DNA from: Qipengyuania mesophila
GTDB taxonomy: Bacteria > Pseudomonadota > Alphaproteobacteria > Sphingomonadales > Sphingomonadaceae
Direction of reading: 5' to 3'
NCBI RefSeq assembly: GCF_019711655.1
Contig: NZ_JAIGNU010000002.1
Span: forward strand, 558,001-622,000
Length of the DNA: 64,000 nucleotides
Below are positions 17,181 through 25,503 of this stretch, piece after piece. The notes under the pieces are model-generated. The model was not told the origin of the DNA, ran no database searches, and saw only the letters and a program-made list of their open reading frames with translations. Every line of letters begins with the position of its first letter. Within the stretch, counting starts at the first letter, position 1. Both the position numbers and the translations under genes were made by a program.

Positions 17181-18737
17181 TTACGCCGCGACCTCTTCCT
17201 CACGCCGACTGGTGCCGATCGGACGATCGCCCGAATAGGCGAATTCGGGAGCATCGTAGGCGATGGCAGGGATTTCCTCGCGCTCGCGCCAGTAGTCCTG
17301 GTTGTGCCGCCATTCGGCCTTGTCGCCGCGGCGCGGCATCGCATCGAGCCCGCGCATGAGATAGCCCGGATTGAAGTTCTCGCTCTCGATCCACGGCAGG
17401 ATGTCCATGCCCTCGTCCTCTGGGCGCATCTGCACTTCGACTCTGTCGACACCCCGGTCGCGCATATGGTTGAGCAGGCCGCAGACGAAATCGCCCATCA
17501 TGTCGACACGCAACGTCCAGCTCGCGCGGAAATAGCCCATCACCCAGGCCATGTTGGGCACGCCGGTGAACATCATCCCGCGATAGGTGACGGTGTCGGC
17601 CCAATCGACCGCATCCCCGTCGACGGTGAAGGGAATGCCGCCCATCACCAGCAGGTTAAAGCCGGTACAGGCGACGATCAGATCGGCTTGGATCTCCTCG
17701 CCCGACGAGGTTCGGACGCCGGTTTCGGTGAAACGGTCGATCGTGTCGGTCACGACGGTCAGCTTGCCCGCGACCGCCGCCTTGAAGACATCGCCTTCGG
17801 GACAGAAGGCCAGCCGCTGCTGCCAGACGCGATATTTGGGCGTGAAATGCGGCTCGAACTCGAAATCGGGCTTGCCGGTGAAGGCGCGCACCAGCTCCTT
17901 GAGCTCCTCGAACACGACTTCGGGCTCGTCCTGGCAGCGCCGGGTAAGCTGGTCCTGATCGTACATGATCTGCTGGCGCACGATACGATGCACGGTCGGC
18001 TCGTCGACGCCGATCTCGCGCAGGCGGTCTGCGAGTTCGTTCTTGTTTTCACTGCAGAAGAAATAGGTCGGCGAGCGCTGGAGCATGGTCACATGTGCCG
18101 CTTTCTCGGCGAAGGCCGGGACGACTGTCGCAGCGGTCGCGCCCGAACCAATCACCAGCACGCGTTTACCACTGAAATCATAGTCGGGGACCCAGTTCTG
18201 CGCATGGACGAAATCTCCCTTGAAATCGCCCAGCCCCTTCGCCTCCCATTCGGGCGGGACATAGGGGTTCTCATGGTCGTAATAGCCCTGGCACATCCAC
18301 AGGAAGTTGCAGGTGAAGGTCAGCTCCGCCCTGTCGTCGAGCCGGGTGGCGGCGACGGTCCACAGGCCGGTGTCGCGCGAATAGGCGCAGGAGGTGATCT
18401 GGTGACCGTAGCGGATGTGTTCGCCGATCCCGTTCTCGTCGATCACTTCGCCCATATATTTGAGGATTTCCTCGGCGCTCGCGATCGGCGCGCCGACCCA
18501 CGGCTTGAAGCGATAGCCGAAAGTGTAGAGGTCACTGTCGGATCGCACGCCGGGGTATTTATGCGTGTCCCACGTCCCTCCAAACGTGTCCTTCATCTCA
18601 AGGACTGCATAGCTCGCCCAAGGGCATTGCTCCTGCAGGTGATAGGCAGAACCGATGCCCGAAATCCCAGCTCCGACGATCAGCACATCCACATGGGTGG
18701 CTGCTTCATCGCCCTCGATCGCGCCGACAACATTCAT
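17181..18737 (-). CDS. Flavin-containing / Baeyer-Villiger-type monooxygenase
   Basis: 518-residue class B flavoprotein monooxygenase. It shows GAGISG for FAD, GGTWDTHKYPGVRSDSDLYT, a fingerprint FxGxxxHxxxW beginning at residue 172 (the final position is V rather than P), and the second dinucleotide motif GSGATAATVVP. It is distinct in sequence from the paralogue at 862-2370, so the two probably differ in substrate. The gene has the most elaborate promoter in the window: an FNR-type box at 18790-18803 and an inverted repeat at 18755-18773. It lies 86 bp downstream of the amidohydrolase gene. Confidence 0.9.
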   Translation of the reverse strand: MNVVGAIEGDEAATHVDVLIVGAGISGIGSAYHLQEQCPWASYAVLEMKDTFGGTWDTHKYPGVRSDSDLYTFGYRFKPWVGAPIASAEEILKYMGEVIDENGIGEHIRYGHQITSCAYSRDTGLWTVAATRLDDRAELTFTCNFLWMCQGYYDHENPYVPPEWEAKGLGDFKGDFVHAQNWVPDYDFSGKRVLVIGSGATAATVVPAFAEKAAHVTMLQRSPTYFFCSENKNELADRLREIGVDEPTVHRIVRQQIMYDQDQLTRRCQDEPEVVFEELKELVRAFTGKPDFEFEPHFTPKYRVWQQRLAFCPEGDVFKAAVAGKLTVVTDTIDRFTETGVRTSSGEEIQADLIVACTGFNLLVMGGIPFTVDGDAVDWADTVTYRGMMFTGVPNMAWVMGYFRASWTLRVDMMGDFVCGLLNHMRDRGVDRVEVQMRPEDEGMDILPWIESENFNPGYLMRGLDAMPRRGDKAEWRHNQDYWREREEIPAIAYDAPEFAYSGDRPIGTSRREEEVAA

Positions 18738-18754
18738 TCACCTCTCCTCTCGCA

Positions 18755-18773
18755 CAGGTGTTTATCACACCTG
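18755..18773 (-). promoter_or_regulatory. Inverted repeat over the -10 of the second BVMO (candidate repressor operator)
   Basis: CAGGTGT and ACACCTG form a perfect 7-bp inverted repeat with a 5-nt centre (18755-18761, 18767-18773). The centre on the minus strand reads GATAAA (plus 18761-18766), a plausible -10 element, so a bound TetR- or GntR-type repressor would block the promoter. Confidence 0.5.
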
Positions 18774-18789
18774 AGAGCAGGGCACTGCA

Positions 18790-18803
18790 TTGATCCGCGT
18801 CAA
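18790..18803 (-). promoter_or_regulatory. FNR/FixK-type box upstream of the second BVMO
   Basis: TTGATCCGCGTCAA matches the CRP/FNR-superfamily core TTGA-N6-TCAA exactly and the TTGAT-N4-ATCAA consensus with one mismatch. Its centre lies about 42 bp upstream of the start site inferred from the -10 at 18761-18766, the usual place for activation by this family. Confidence 0.5.
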
Positions 18804-18823
18804 ATCGTGGCAAAGACCGCCGA

Positions 18824-20092
18824 CTATTCGATCACCCGGCCACGGACCATGACCCATTCGACGTTCTCGAGGCTGGACGTGTCCTCGATCGGGTTGGCAT
18901 CGACGGCGATGATGTCCGCTGAATAGCCAGGGGCGATGCGGCCGATCTCGCCTTCCATGCCGAGCACCTTGGCGGCTTCGGTCGTCGCGCTGGCGAAGGC
19001 CTGCCGATGGCTCATGCCCTGCGCGACCATCAGCGCGAACTCACCCGCATTGTTTCCGTGGCTATAGACCCCGGCATCGGTGCCGAAGGCGATCGGGACG
19101 CCCCAGCGCAGCGCCTTGCCCATGAACACGCGGGCGGTTTCGGCCACCGCCTCGATCTTGGCTTCAACCACCGGCGTGTAGATGCCCTTGCCGAGCCGAT
19201 CGGTGACGCCCTTGAAGGCCATCAGCGTCGGGACGAGCACGGTGCCGTTCTTCTTCATCTCGCGCGCGGCTGCCTCGTCGAGATAGGTGCCGTGCTCGAT
19301 CGTATCGATCCCTGCGCGGCTCGCCGCCTCTATTCCCCGCGCGCCATGCGCATGCGCCATGACCTTGAGGCCGAGCGAATGCGCGGTATCGGCGATGCTT
19401 TTCATCTCGGCATCAGTGAAATGCGCCTCGAGCCCCCGGCCCTGCTGGCTCAGCACACCACCTGTCGCGGTGATCTTGATGACGTCGGACCCGTTCTGGC
19501 TTGCAAGGCGGACCTTCTCGGCGCATTCGACCGCGCCGGTGCAGGTGAAGCCGGTATCCAGCACTTCGTTGACCTCGGGCCGGAAGCCGCTGACGTCGCC
19601 ATGGCCGCCGATGATCGACAGGGGCACGCCCGCCGCGACGATGCGCGGGCCTGGGATGTAGCCTTCCGCCGTCCCACGCCTCAGGGCGAAGCCGTTCTCC
19701 GGCCCGCTCCCCGCTTCGCGCACGGTGGTGAAGCCGGCGAGCGCGGTCAGTCGGGCGTTCTTGGCGCCGACGATCGCGCCCCATTCGTCGGGCTCGACCG
19801 CTTCCTTCCAGAAATCTCCGCCCGGATCGCCGGTCAGGTGAACGTGGAGGTCGATCATGCCGGGCGCCAGGATCTTGCCCGCGAGGTGCACCATGGTCGC
19901 GCCGTCGGGCACGCCGGTGAAGCCGTCTTCGATGCTGACGATCCGCCCGTCGGTGACGGTCACCGTCGACTGCCCCAGCGGTGGGCTGTCGGCATCGACG
20001 ATCACGCCATCGGCGTGGATGATGGTGGTGTCTGCCAGCGCGGGCGTGGCAACCAGCGCCCCGGCGAGCGCAAGAACGGTGGCGAACTTCAT
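18824..20092 (-). CDS. Exported metal-dependent amidohydrolase (imidazolonepropionase/prolidase-like)
   Basis: 422 residues from the ATG at 20090-20092, which begins a signal peptide (MKFATVLALAGALVATPALA); the upstream extension of the frame is leader. Amidohydrolase-superfamily metal ligands are visible: HxH in MIDLHVHLTG, a later histidine pair in VMAHAHGARG, IEHGTYLD, and the terminal aspartate in AFGTDAGVYSHG. It is a periplasmic hydrolase of the subgroup often acting on N-acyl dipeptides, Xaa-Pro or cyclic amides; the true substrate is not evident. The mRNA leader can hide its ribosome binding site (20096-20119). Confidence 0.9.
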   Translation of the reverse strand: MKFATVLALAGALVATPALADTTIIHADGVIVDADSPPLGQSTVTVTDGRIVSIEDGFTGVPDGATMVHLAGKILAPGMIDLHVHLTGDPGGDFWKEAVEPDEWGAIVGAKNARLTALAGFTTVREAGSGPENGFALRRGTAEGYIPGPRIVAAGVPLSIIGGHGDVSGFRPEVNEVLDTGFTCTGAVECAEKVRLASQNGSDVIKITATGGVLSQQGRGLEAHFTDAEMKSIADTAHSLGLKVMAHAHGARGIEAASRAGIDTIEHGTYLDEAAAREMKKNGTVLVPTLMAFKGVTDRLGKGIYTPVVEAKIEAVAETARVFMGKALRWGVPIAFGTDAGVYSHGNNAGEFALMVAQGMSHRQAFASATTEAAKVLGMEGEIGRIAPGYSADIIAVDANPIEDTSSLENVEWVMVRGRVIE

Positions 20093-20095
20093 GGT

Positions 20096-20119
20096 ATCTC
20101 TCCCTCGGAAGCGAGAGAT
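20096..20119 (-). promoter_or_regulatory. Leader hairpin enclosing the amidohydrolase ribosome binding site
   Basis: ATCTCTC (20096-20102) and GAGAGAT (20113-20119) pair over 7 bp with a 10-nt loop. In the minus-strand mRNA the 3' arm is part of GAGGGAGAGAU, the ribosome binding site, ending three nt before the start codon. Confidence 0.45.
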
Positions 20120-20156
20120 GCATGCCTGCGATGTCGAGGGCAAGCGAAAGCGGGAC

Positions 20157-21008
20157 CTAGAAGGTGTAGCCGATCCCCAGCGCGCCCATCCACTGGTCGG
20201 CATCGCCACGGATCGAGGTGAAGGGCGAGCGCTTGGCATCGCCCAGCATGCGCGAGTAGCCGCCGAGGACGATCAGGGCGAGACCGCCGTTGGCAAGATC
20301 GCCGTCGAGGTCGATGGCGCCGAGCAGGTTGACACCCGCGCTTTCGAAGCCGCCTTCGGCCTGAAACGCAGGCAACGGCCCCCCGGCGGGCACAGAGTAG
20401 TAGTAATCGGCATAATCGTCATCGACATGCGTCGCGCTGACCGAAAGCGAGATCGCTGCGCCGCGGCTGACTGGCGTAAAATAGGTGATGGTCGGCGACA
20501 CGGTCATCCCGTCATGGGCGCCCGCGACATCCCAGAGCGCATCGAGATTGAAGCTGAGGCTATCGTAGGGGTTGAGGAGCCCGGGAAAGCTCACGCCGAC
20601 GGTGGGCCCGACCTCGAACGCCGTATCGAGCTCGCCGTAGCTCTCGACCACGGGATCCTCGATCTGCGTCGCGCGGTTGCGGTTGAGCTTCGCCGCGACG
20701 CCGGCGGAAAAGGCAACCTCGCCATCGGCATCGGGGATGAAGTCGAGCGCCAGCCCGCCCGGTCGCGGATTGATGCCGACACCGCCGAGACTGCCCTGGA
20801 TGATCGGCAGCGGCGAGACCACGTGATCGTCGGACCCCTTGTAGCTGGGCGAATAGACCGCCCCCGCCCCGATGCTGAGCCAGTCTCCGTCGAACACAGA
20901 GCCTTCATAGGCATCCGCTGCCGTTTCGCTGTCTCCGGCCTCCTGTGCATATGCGGGCGAAGCAATGACAAGCACGGCGGAAAGCGCGGCGGCGGAGATG
21001 ATTTTCAT
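20157..21008 (-). CDS. MipA/OmpV family outer-membrane protein
   Basis: 283 residues from the ATG at 21006-21008 with a signal peptide (MKIISAAALSAVLVIASPAYAQ). MipA/OmpV beta-barrels are outer-membrane proteins, one of which scaffolds murein synthesis in E. coli; in sphingomonads the role is unclear. Recognised features are the early WLSIGAGAVYSPSYKGSDDH motif, alternating hydrophobic strands and a terminal aromatic residue (GIGYTF) as required for barrel insertion. It is divergent from the carotenoid operon, with 115 bp between. The gene lies 64 bp upstream of the amidohydrolase gene and may be co-transcribed with it. Confidence 0.9.
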   Translation of the reverse strand: MKIISAAALSAVLVIASPAYAQEAGDSETAADAYEGSVFDGDWLSIGAGAVYSPSYKGSDDHVVSPLPIIQGSLGGVGINPRPGGLALDFIPDADGEVAFSAGVAAKLNRNRATQIEDPVVESYGELDTAFEVGPTVGVSFPGLLNPYDSLSFNLDALWDVAGAHDGMTVSPTITYFTPVSRGAAISLSVSATHVDDDYADYYYSVPAGGPLPAFQAEGGFESAGVNLLGAIDLDGDLANGGLALIVLGGYSRMLGDAKRSPFTSIRGDADQWMGALGIGYTF

Positions 21009-21085
21009 CGATTTTCCCTGAGTTCCCTGTTTGCTGACCAACACCCGTCGCGAGGGCGTGTTCCCGATGGCGCCGGTCTAGACGA

Positions 21086-21114
21086 TTGCCGCGCCCATGC
21101 TTCACGCCTAAGCC
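21086..21114 (+). promoter_or_regulatory. Predicted promoter of the carotenoid operon
   Basis: TTGCCG (21086-21091) and TAAGCC (21109-21114) are separated by 17 nt. Only 9 nt separate the -10 from the crtY ATG, so the transcript would be nearly or fully leaderless; no ribosome binding site is seen before crtY. Confidence 0.4.
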
Positions 21115-21123
21115 CTGCCCTCG

Positions 21124-22311
21124 ATGAACGGGCGCGCGATAGACTTGGCAGTGGTCGGCGGTGGGCTGGCGGGCGGATTGTCCGCGCTCGCCGTGCACCG
21201 CGCGCATCCCGAAATGCAGATCGCCCTGTTCGAGGCGGGGGAAACACTTGGCGGCAACCATCGCTGGAGCTGGTTCGGCAGCGATCTCGACCCCGCAGGC
21301 GCGGAACTGCTGTCGCTGTACCGCCGGACCGAATGGAACCAAGGCTACGACGTCGCCTTCCCGGGCTATCAGAGGACTCTGGGCGCCGGCTACCGTTCGC
21401 TCGCCAGCAGCGATTTCGACGAGACGATGCGGCGCGAGCTTCCGCCGCAGGCAATCCGCCTGCGCAGCCGGGTTTCGCAGCTCTCCCCCGACGGCGTGAC
21501 GCTCGAGAGCGGCGAGCGCATCGCGGCGCGCGTTGTGGTCGACTGCCGCGATTTCGAACCGTCGCCGCATCTGCGCGGCGGATGGCAGCTGTTCATGGGA
21601 CGCCATCTGCGATCCCGCGAACCGCATGGCCTCACCCGGCCGATCATCATGGACGCGCGCGTGCACCAGCACGGCGCCTATCGCTTCGTCTATACCTTGC
21701 CGCTTTCGCCCGACGAGCTGTTCGTCGAGGACACCTACTACGCCGACAGCCCGGAACTCGACCGCGACGCGCTTTCGCAGCGGATCGATCGCTATTGCGA
21801 GGCGATGGGCTGGCGGGGCGAAACCATCGGCGGCGAGACCGGCGTGCTGCCCGTCATCACCGGGGGCGATTTCGCTGCCTATCACACCGGCCTCGGCGAG
21901 CCCGGCATCGTGCGCAGCGGCGCGCGCGCCGGGTTCACCCATCCGCTGACCAGCTACACACTGCCCTTCGCCATCGCCAATGCGCTGGAACTGGCGCGTC
22001 ATGCCCATCTGCCGGGCGACCGGATCGCCAACCTGTTCGATCACCGCGCCCGCGACCACTGGCGCGCGACGGGTTTCTACCGCAGTCTCGGCCGCATGCT
22101 GTTCGACGCGGCCCGGCCCGAGGAACGATACCGGGTGTTCGGGCGCTTCTATCGCCTGCGCGAACCGCTGGTCGAGCGCTTCTACGCCGGACGCTCCACG
22201 GCCGCAGACAGGCTGCGCGTCCTCTCGGGAAAGCCGCCGGTGCCCGTATTCGCCGCCATCCGGGCGCTGCTTGGCAAGGGCAGCCCGCTCGTCCATGAAA
22301 GGTCGCAATGA
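21124..22311 (+). CDS. crtY: Lycopene beta-cyclase
   Basis: 395-residue CrtY-type flavoprotein that closes the ends of lycopene to beta-ionone rings, giving beta-carotene. The N-terminal dinucleotide motif VVGGGLAGGLSA is followed by FEAGETLGGNHRWSWF, characteristic of bacterial CrtY. EDTYYADSPELD and the late HPLTSYTLPFAIANA segments also fit. First gene of the crtY-crtI-LOG-crtB operon; its stop overlaps the crtI ATG by 4 bp. No ribosome binding site precedes the start, consistent with a leaderless message from the promoter at 21086-21114. Confidence 0.95.
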   Translation: MNGRAIDLAVVGGGLAGGLSALAVHRAHPEMQIALFEAGETLGGNHRWSWFGSDLDPAGAELLSLYRRTEWNQGYDVAFPGYQRTLGAGYRSLASSDFDETMRRELPPQAIRLRSRVSQLSPDGVTLESGERIAARVVVDCRDFEPSPHLRGGWQLFMGRHLRSREPHGLTRPIIMDARVHQHGAYRFVYTLPLSPDELFVEDTYYADSPELDRDALSQRIDRYCEAMGWRGETIGGETGVLPVITGGDFAAYHTGLGEPGIVRSGARAGFTHPLTSYTLPFAIANALELARHAHLPGDRIANLFDHRARDHWRATGFYRSLGRMLFDAARPEERYRVFGRFYRLREPLVERFYAGRSTAADRLRVLSGKPPVPVFAAIRALLGKGSPLVHERSQ

Positions 22312-23858
22312 ACGCCGAGATGACTACCCCCGTTACCCCGAGCGACGCGACGATGCCCGATGCCTCCTCCGCCGGGGACAAGAGCGCCTGTGTCATCGGC
22401 GCCGGCTTCGGCGGCCTCGCGCTGGCGATCCGGCTGCAGTCAGCAGGTATCCGGACAACGGTAGTCGAGGCCCGCGACAAGCCCGGCGGGCGCGCCTATT
22501 TCTGGGAGAGGGACGGCTTCACCTTCGATGCCGGGCCGACCGTCATCACCGATCCCGATTGCCTGAAGGAACTCTGGGCGCTGTCGGGGCACGACATCGC
22601 CGAGGATGTCGAGCTGATGCCGGTCATGCCCTTCTACCGCCTCGCCTGGCCCGACGGCACACAATTCGACTATTCGAACGACGAGGAGCAGCTGTTCCGC
22701 GAGATCGCGCAACTCAATCCGGCCGACGTCGCCGGCTACCAGCGCTTTCTCGACTACTCCGAGGCAGTCTATCAGGAAGGCTACGTCAAGCTCGGCCACG
22801 TTCCCTTCCTCGATTTCAAGTCGATGCTCAAGGCGGCCCCCGCACTGGCCAAGCAGCGCGCCTGGCGCAGCGTCTATGCGACCGTGGCGAGCTATGTCGA
22901 AAACGAGAAGCTGCGCGAGGCGCTGAGCTTCCACACCCTGCTGGTCGGCGGCAACCCGATGAAGACCAGCAGCATCTATGCGTTGATCCACAAGCTCGAG
23001 GTCGACGGCGGCGTGTGGTGGGCCAAGGGCGGCACCAACCAGCTGATCGCGGGCATGGTGCGCCATTTCGAACGGCTCGGCGGGACGCTCCGCCTGCACG
23101 ATCCGGTGGTCCATATCCACACGCTGGGCAAGCAGGTGACCGAAGTGGAAACGCATTCGGGCTGGCGCCAGCGCTTCGATGCGATCGCCAGCAATGCCGA
23201 CATCATGCACAGCTACAAGGACCTGCTCGCAGGGTCCAAGCGCGGCGCGGACTATTCGCGCAGCCTCGCGCGCAAGAGCTTCAGCCCGAGCCTGTTCGTG
23301 GTCCATTTCGGGATCGAGGGCAGCTGGCCGGGCATTCCGCACCACATGATCCTGTTCGGACCGCGCTACAAAGGGCTGCTCGAAGACATTTACGACCACG
23401 GCGTGCTGCCGCAGGATTTCTCGATCTACCTGCACCACCCGACCGTCACCGATCCGTCGATGGCGCCCGAGGGCATGAGCACCTTCTATGCGCTCATCCC
23501 GGTGGCGCACATGGGCAAGCTGGCCCTCGACTGGGAAGAGATGGGACCGTTGCTCGAGAAGCGCATCCTCGAAGAGCTCGAGCACCGGCTGATCCCCGGC
23601 CTGCAGGATCGCATCGTGACCAAGTTCCACTATGCCCCGCGCGATTTCGCGATGGACCTCAACGCGCATATGGGGAGTGCCTTCAGTCTCGAGCCTCTGC
23701 TCACCCAGAGCGCCTGGTTCCGTGGGCACAACCGGGACGACGTGCTTGACAATTTCTACCTCGTCGGCGCTGGGACGCACCCCGGCGCCGGAATCCCCGG
23801 TGTGGTCGGCAGCGCCAAGGCGACTGCCGGATTGATGCTGGAGGATTTGGCGGGATGA
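22308..23858 (+). CDS. crtI: Phytoene desaturase
   Basis: 516-residue CrtI-type desaturase that converts phytoene to lycopene using FAD. The ADP-binding motif is VIGAGFGGLALAIRLQSAG, followed by EARDKPGGRAYFWERDGFTFD. The bacterial-type C-terminal signature LVGAGTHPGAGIPGVVGSA is complete. A short N-terminal extension of about 25 residues precedes the dinucleotide fold. It overlaps crtY and the following LOG gene by ATGA, indicating translational coupling through the operon. Confidence 0.97.
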   Translation: MNAEMTTPVTPSDATMPDASSAGDKSACVIGAGFGGLALAIRLQSAGIRTTVVEARDKPGGRAYFWERDGFTFDAGPTVITDPDCLKELWALSGHDIAEDVELMPVMPFYRLAWPDGTQFDYSNDEEQLFREIAQLNPADVAGYQRFLDYSEAVYQEGYVKLGHVPFLDFKSMLKAAPALAKQRAWRSVYATVASYVENEKLREALSFHTLLVGGNPMKTSSIYALIHKLEVDGGVWWAKGGTNQLIAGMVRHFERLGGTLRLHDPVVHIHTLGKQVTEVETHSGWRQRFDAIASNADIMHSYKDLLAGSKRGADYSRSLARKSFSPSLFVVHFGIEGSWPGIPHHMILFGPRYKGLLEDIYDHGVLPQDFSIYLHHPTVTDPSMAPEGMSTFYALIPVAHMGKLALDWEEMGPLLEKRILEELEHRLIPGLQDRIVTKFHYAPRDFAMDLNAHMGSAFSLEPLLTQSAWFRGHNRDDVLDNFYLVGAGTHPGAGIPGVVGSAKATAGLMLEDLAG

Positions 23859-24448
23859 GCCGCGAGATGAAACGACTTGCCGTCTATTGCGGATCGGCCT
23901 CGCCCGAGGATCCGCGCTTTATCCAACTGGCCTACGACGTCGGCAAAGGCCTGGCGGAGCGCGAAATCGGCCTCGTCTATGGCGGCGGTCGGCTGGGCCT
24001 GATGGGCGCGGTGGCACGCGGCGCGCTGGAATCGGGCGGCGAGGTGATCGGCGTCATCCCCGATGCGTTGGCTAATTCCGAAGTGGCCAACCACGACTGC
24101 ACCGAACTCTACACCGTCTCGGGCATGCACGAACGCAAGCAGCGTTTCACCGATCTGTCCGATGGCTTCGTGACCATCCCCGGCGGCGTCGGCACGATGG
24201 ACGAGCTGTGGGAGGCGGTCAGCTGGGCACAGCTGGGCTACCACACCAAACCCGTGGGCCTGTTGAACGCTTTCGGCTTCTACGACCACCTCATCGCCTT
24301 CAACCGCCACATGGCGGACGTCGGCTTCGTGCGCCCGGCACACCAGGGGATCATCCTCGATGCCGAAACGCTCGATGCACTGCTCGGCAAGATGGCCGGC
24401 TACGAGGCGCATACGCCGATCTTCCAGATGAAGGCCGACGACCTCTGA
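23855..24448 (+). CDS. LOG-family (TIGR00730) nucleotide phosphoribohydrolase-like protein
   Basis: 197-residue Rossmann-fold protein of the LOG family, members of which release free cytokinin bases or cleave nucleoside 5'-monophosphates at the N-glycosidic bond. Key motifs are YCGSASPEDPRF near the start, VYGGGRLGLMGAVA and the catalytic PGGVGTMDELWE. It is embedded between crtI (ATGA overlap) and crtB, so it is expressed with the carotenoid genes although no carotenoid role is known. Cytokinin production, nucleotide salvage or a misassigned housekeeping role are all possible. Confidence 0.9.
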   Translation: MSREMKRLAVYCGSASPEDPRFIQLAYDVGKGLAEREIGLVYGGGRLGLMGAVARGALESGGEVIGVIPDALANSEVANHDCTELYTVSGMHERKQRFTDLSDGFVTIPGGVGTMDELWEAVSWAQLGYHTKPVGLLNAFGFYDHLIAFNRHMADVGFVRPAHQGIILDAETLDALLGKMAGYEAHTPIFQMKADDL

Positions 24449-24480
24449 ACAAGCCGCGCCCCCTCGTGCCTTCGCGCTAC

Positions 24481-25467
24481 ATGCGGCCCACGCCGGCGCG
24501 GGCGGGGGGCGGGCGCGATCGCGCGATGCTGGTCGAGAAATCGCTCGAATCGATCGAGCAGGGCTCGCACAGTTTCGCCGCCGCCTCAAAGCTGTTCGAC
24601 AAGGCGACGCGCGAGCGCAGCTGGCTGCTCTATGCCTGGTGCCGCCGCTGCGACGACATTGCCGACAACCAGGACAAGGGCGGGCCATTGGGCGACCAGG
24701 GTACGCCGAAGGATGCCGAGGATCGTGTCCAGGCACTTCGCATCCTCACCAAGCGCGCCTTCGAGGAACAGCCGACCGCCGACGCCGCCTTCGACGCCTT
24801 TGGCCTCGTCGCCGACGAATGCGGGCTGACGCTGGCGGAGGCGAACGACGTGATCGCCGGATTCGCGCTCGACGCCACGCGCTGGAGACCAAAGACCGAA
24901 AAGGATATGCTGCGCTATTGCTACCATGTCGCCGGCGCGGTCGGCATCATGATGGCGCGGATCATGGGTGTGCATCCCGACGACGGCGAGACGCTGGATC
25001 GCGCCTGCGATCTCGGCCTCGCCTTCCAGCTCGCCAACATTGCGCGCGACATCGTCGAGGACGACGCTGCCGGCCGGTGCTACCTCCCCAAGAGCTGGCT
25101 CGACGAGATGGGCTGGGAAGAGGGCGAGCATGCCCTGCCCGAGAACCGTTTCCGCCTTGCCTGGTTGATGCCGCGGCTCGTCGCGTTGATGGAAAGGCAC
25201 GAGGCGGCGGCCAGGCTGGGCACGAAGCGACTGCGCTTCCGCCAGCGCTGGGCTGTGCTCTCCGCCGCGCGCATCTACGGCGCGATCGGACGCAAGGTTC
25301 TCACCCGCGGCCAGCTCGCCTGGGACAGCCGCACGCGCGTCGGCTCGGTCGAGAAGCTGTGGCACATGACCGCCGCCTTCTTCGAGGCGGTCTGGAATCG
25401 TCCGAGGGGCCCGCGCGAGCCGATCATCTGGTCGCGCCACGATTTCAAGCCCGTCGCGGGCTGGTAG
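24481..25467 (+). CDS. crtB: Phytoene synthase
   Basis: 328 residues from the ATG at 24481; the frame is open further upstream, and a CTG at 24445 overlapping the LOG stop or a GTG at 24466 are alternative starts because no clear ribosome binding site precedes the ATG. The enzyme joins two geranylgeranyl diphosphates to phytoene. Aspartate-rich motifs DDIADNQD and DIVEDDAAGRCYLP are intact, and SFAAASKLFDKATRERSWLLYAWCRRCDD is the conserved N-terminal block of the trans-isoprenyl synthase fold in pieces of that order. It is the last gene of the crt operon. Confidence 0.95.
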   Translation: MRPTPARAGGGRDRAMLVEKSLESIEQGSHSFAAASKLFDKATRERSWLLYAWCRRCDDIADNQDKGGPLGDQGTPKDAEDRVQALRILTKRAFEEQPTADAAFDAFGLVADECGLTLAEANDVIAGFALDATRWRPKTEKDMLRYCYHVAGAVGIMMARIMGVHPDDGETLDRACDLGLAFQLANIARDIVEDDAAGRCYLPKSWLDEMGWEEGEHALPENRFRLAWLMPRLVALMERHEAAARLGTKRLRFRQRWAVLSAARIYGAIGRKVLTRGQLAWDSRTRVGSVEKLWHMTAAFFEAVWNRPRGPREPIIWSRHDFKPVAGW

Positions 25468-25503
25468 CTTGATGCGCAGCGACGCTACGGCTAGCGCGCT
25501 CGC

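Noticed and set aside
19857..22298. An 813-residue plus-strand frame over the amidohydrolase, MipA and crtY genes
   Set aside because: Low-complexity Arg/Ala-rich shadow crossing genes on both strands.
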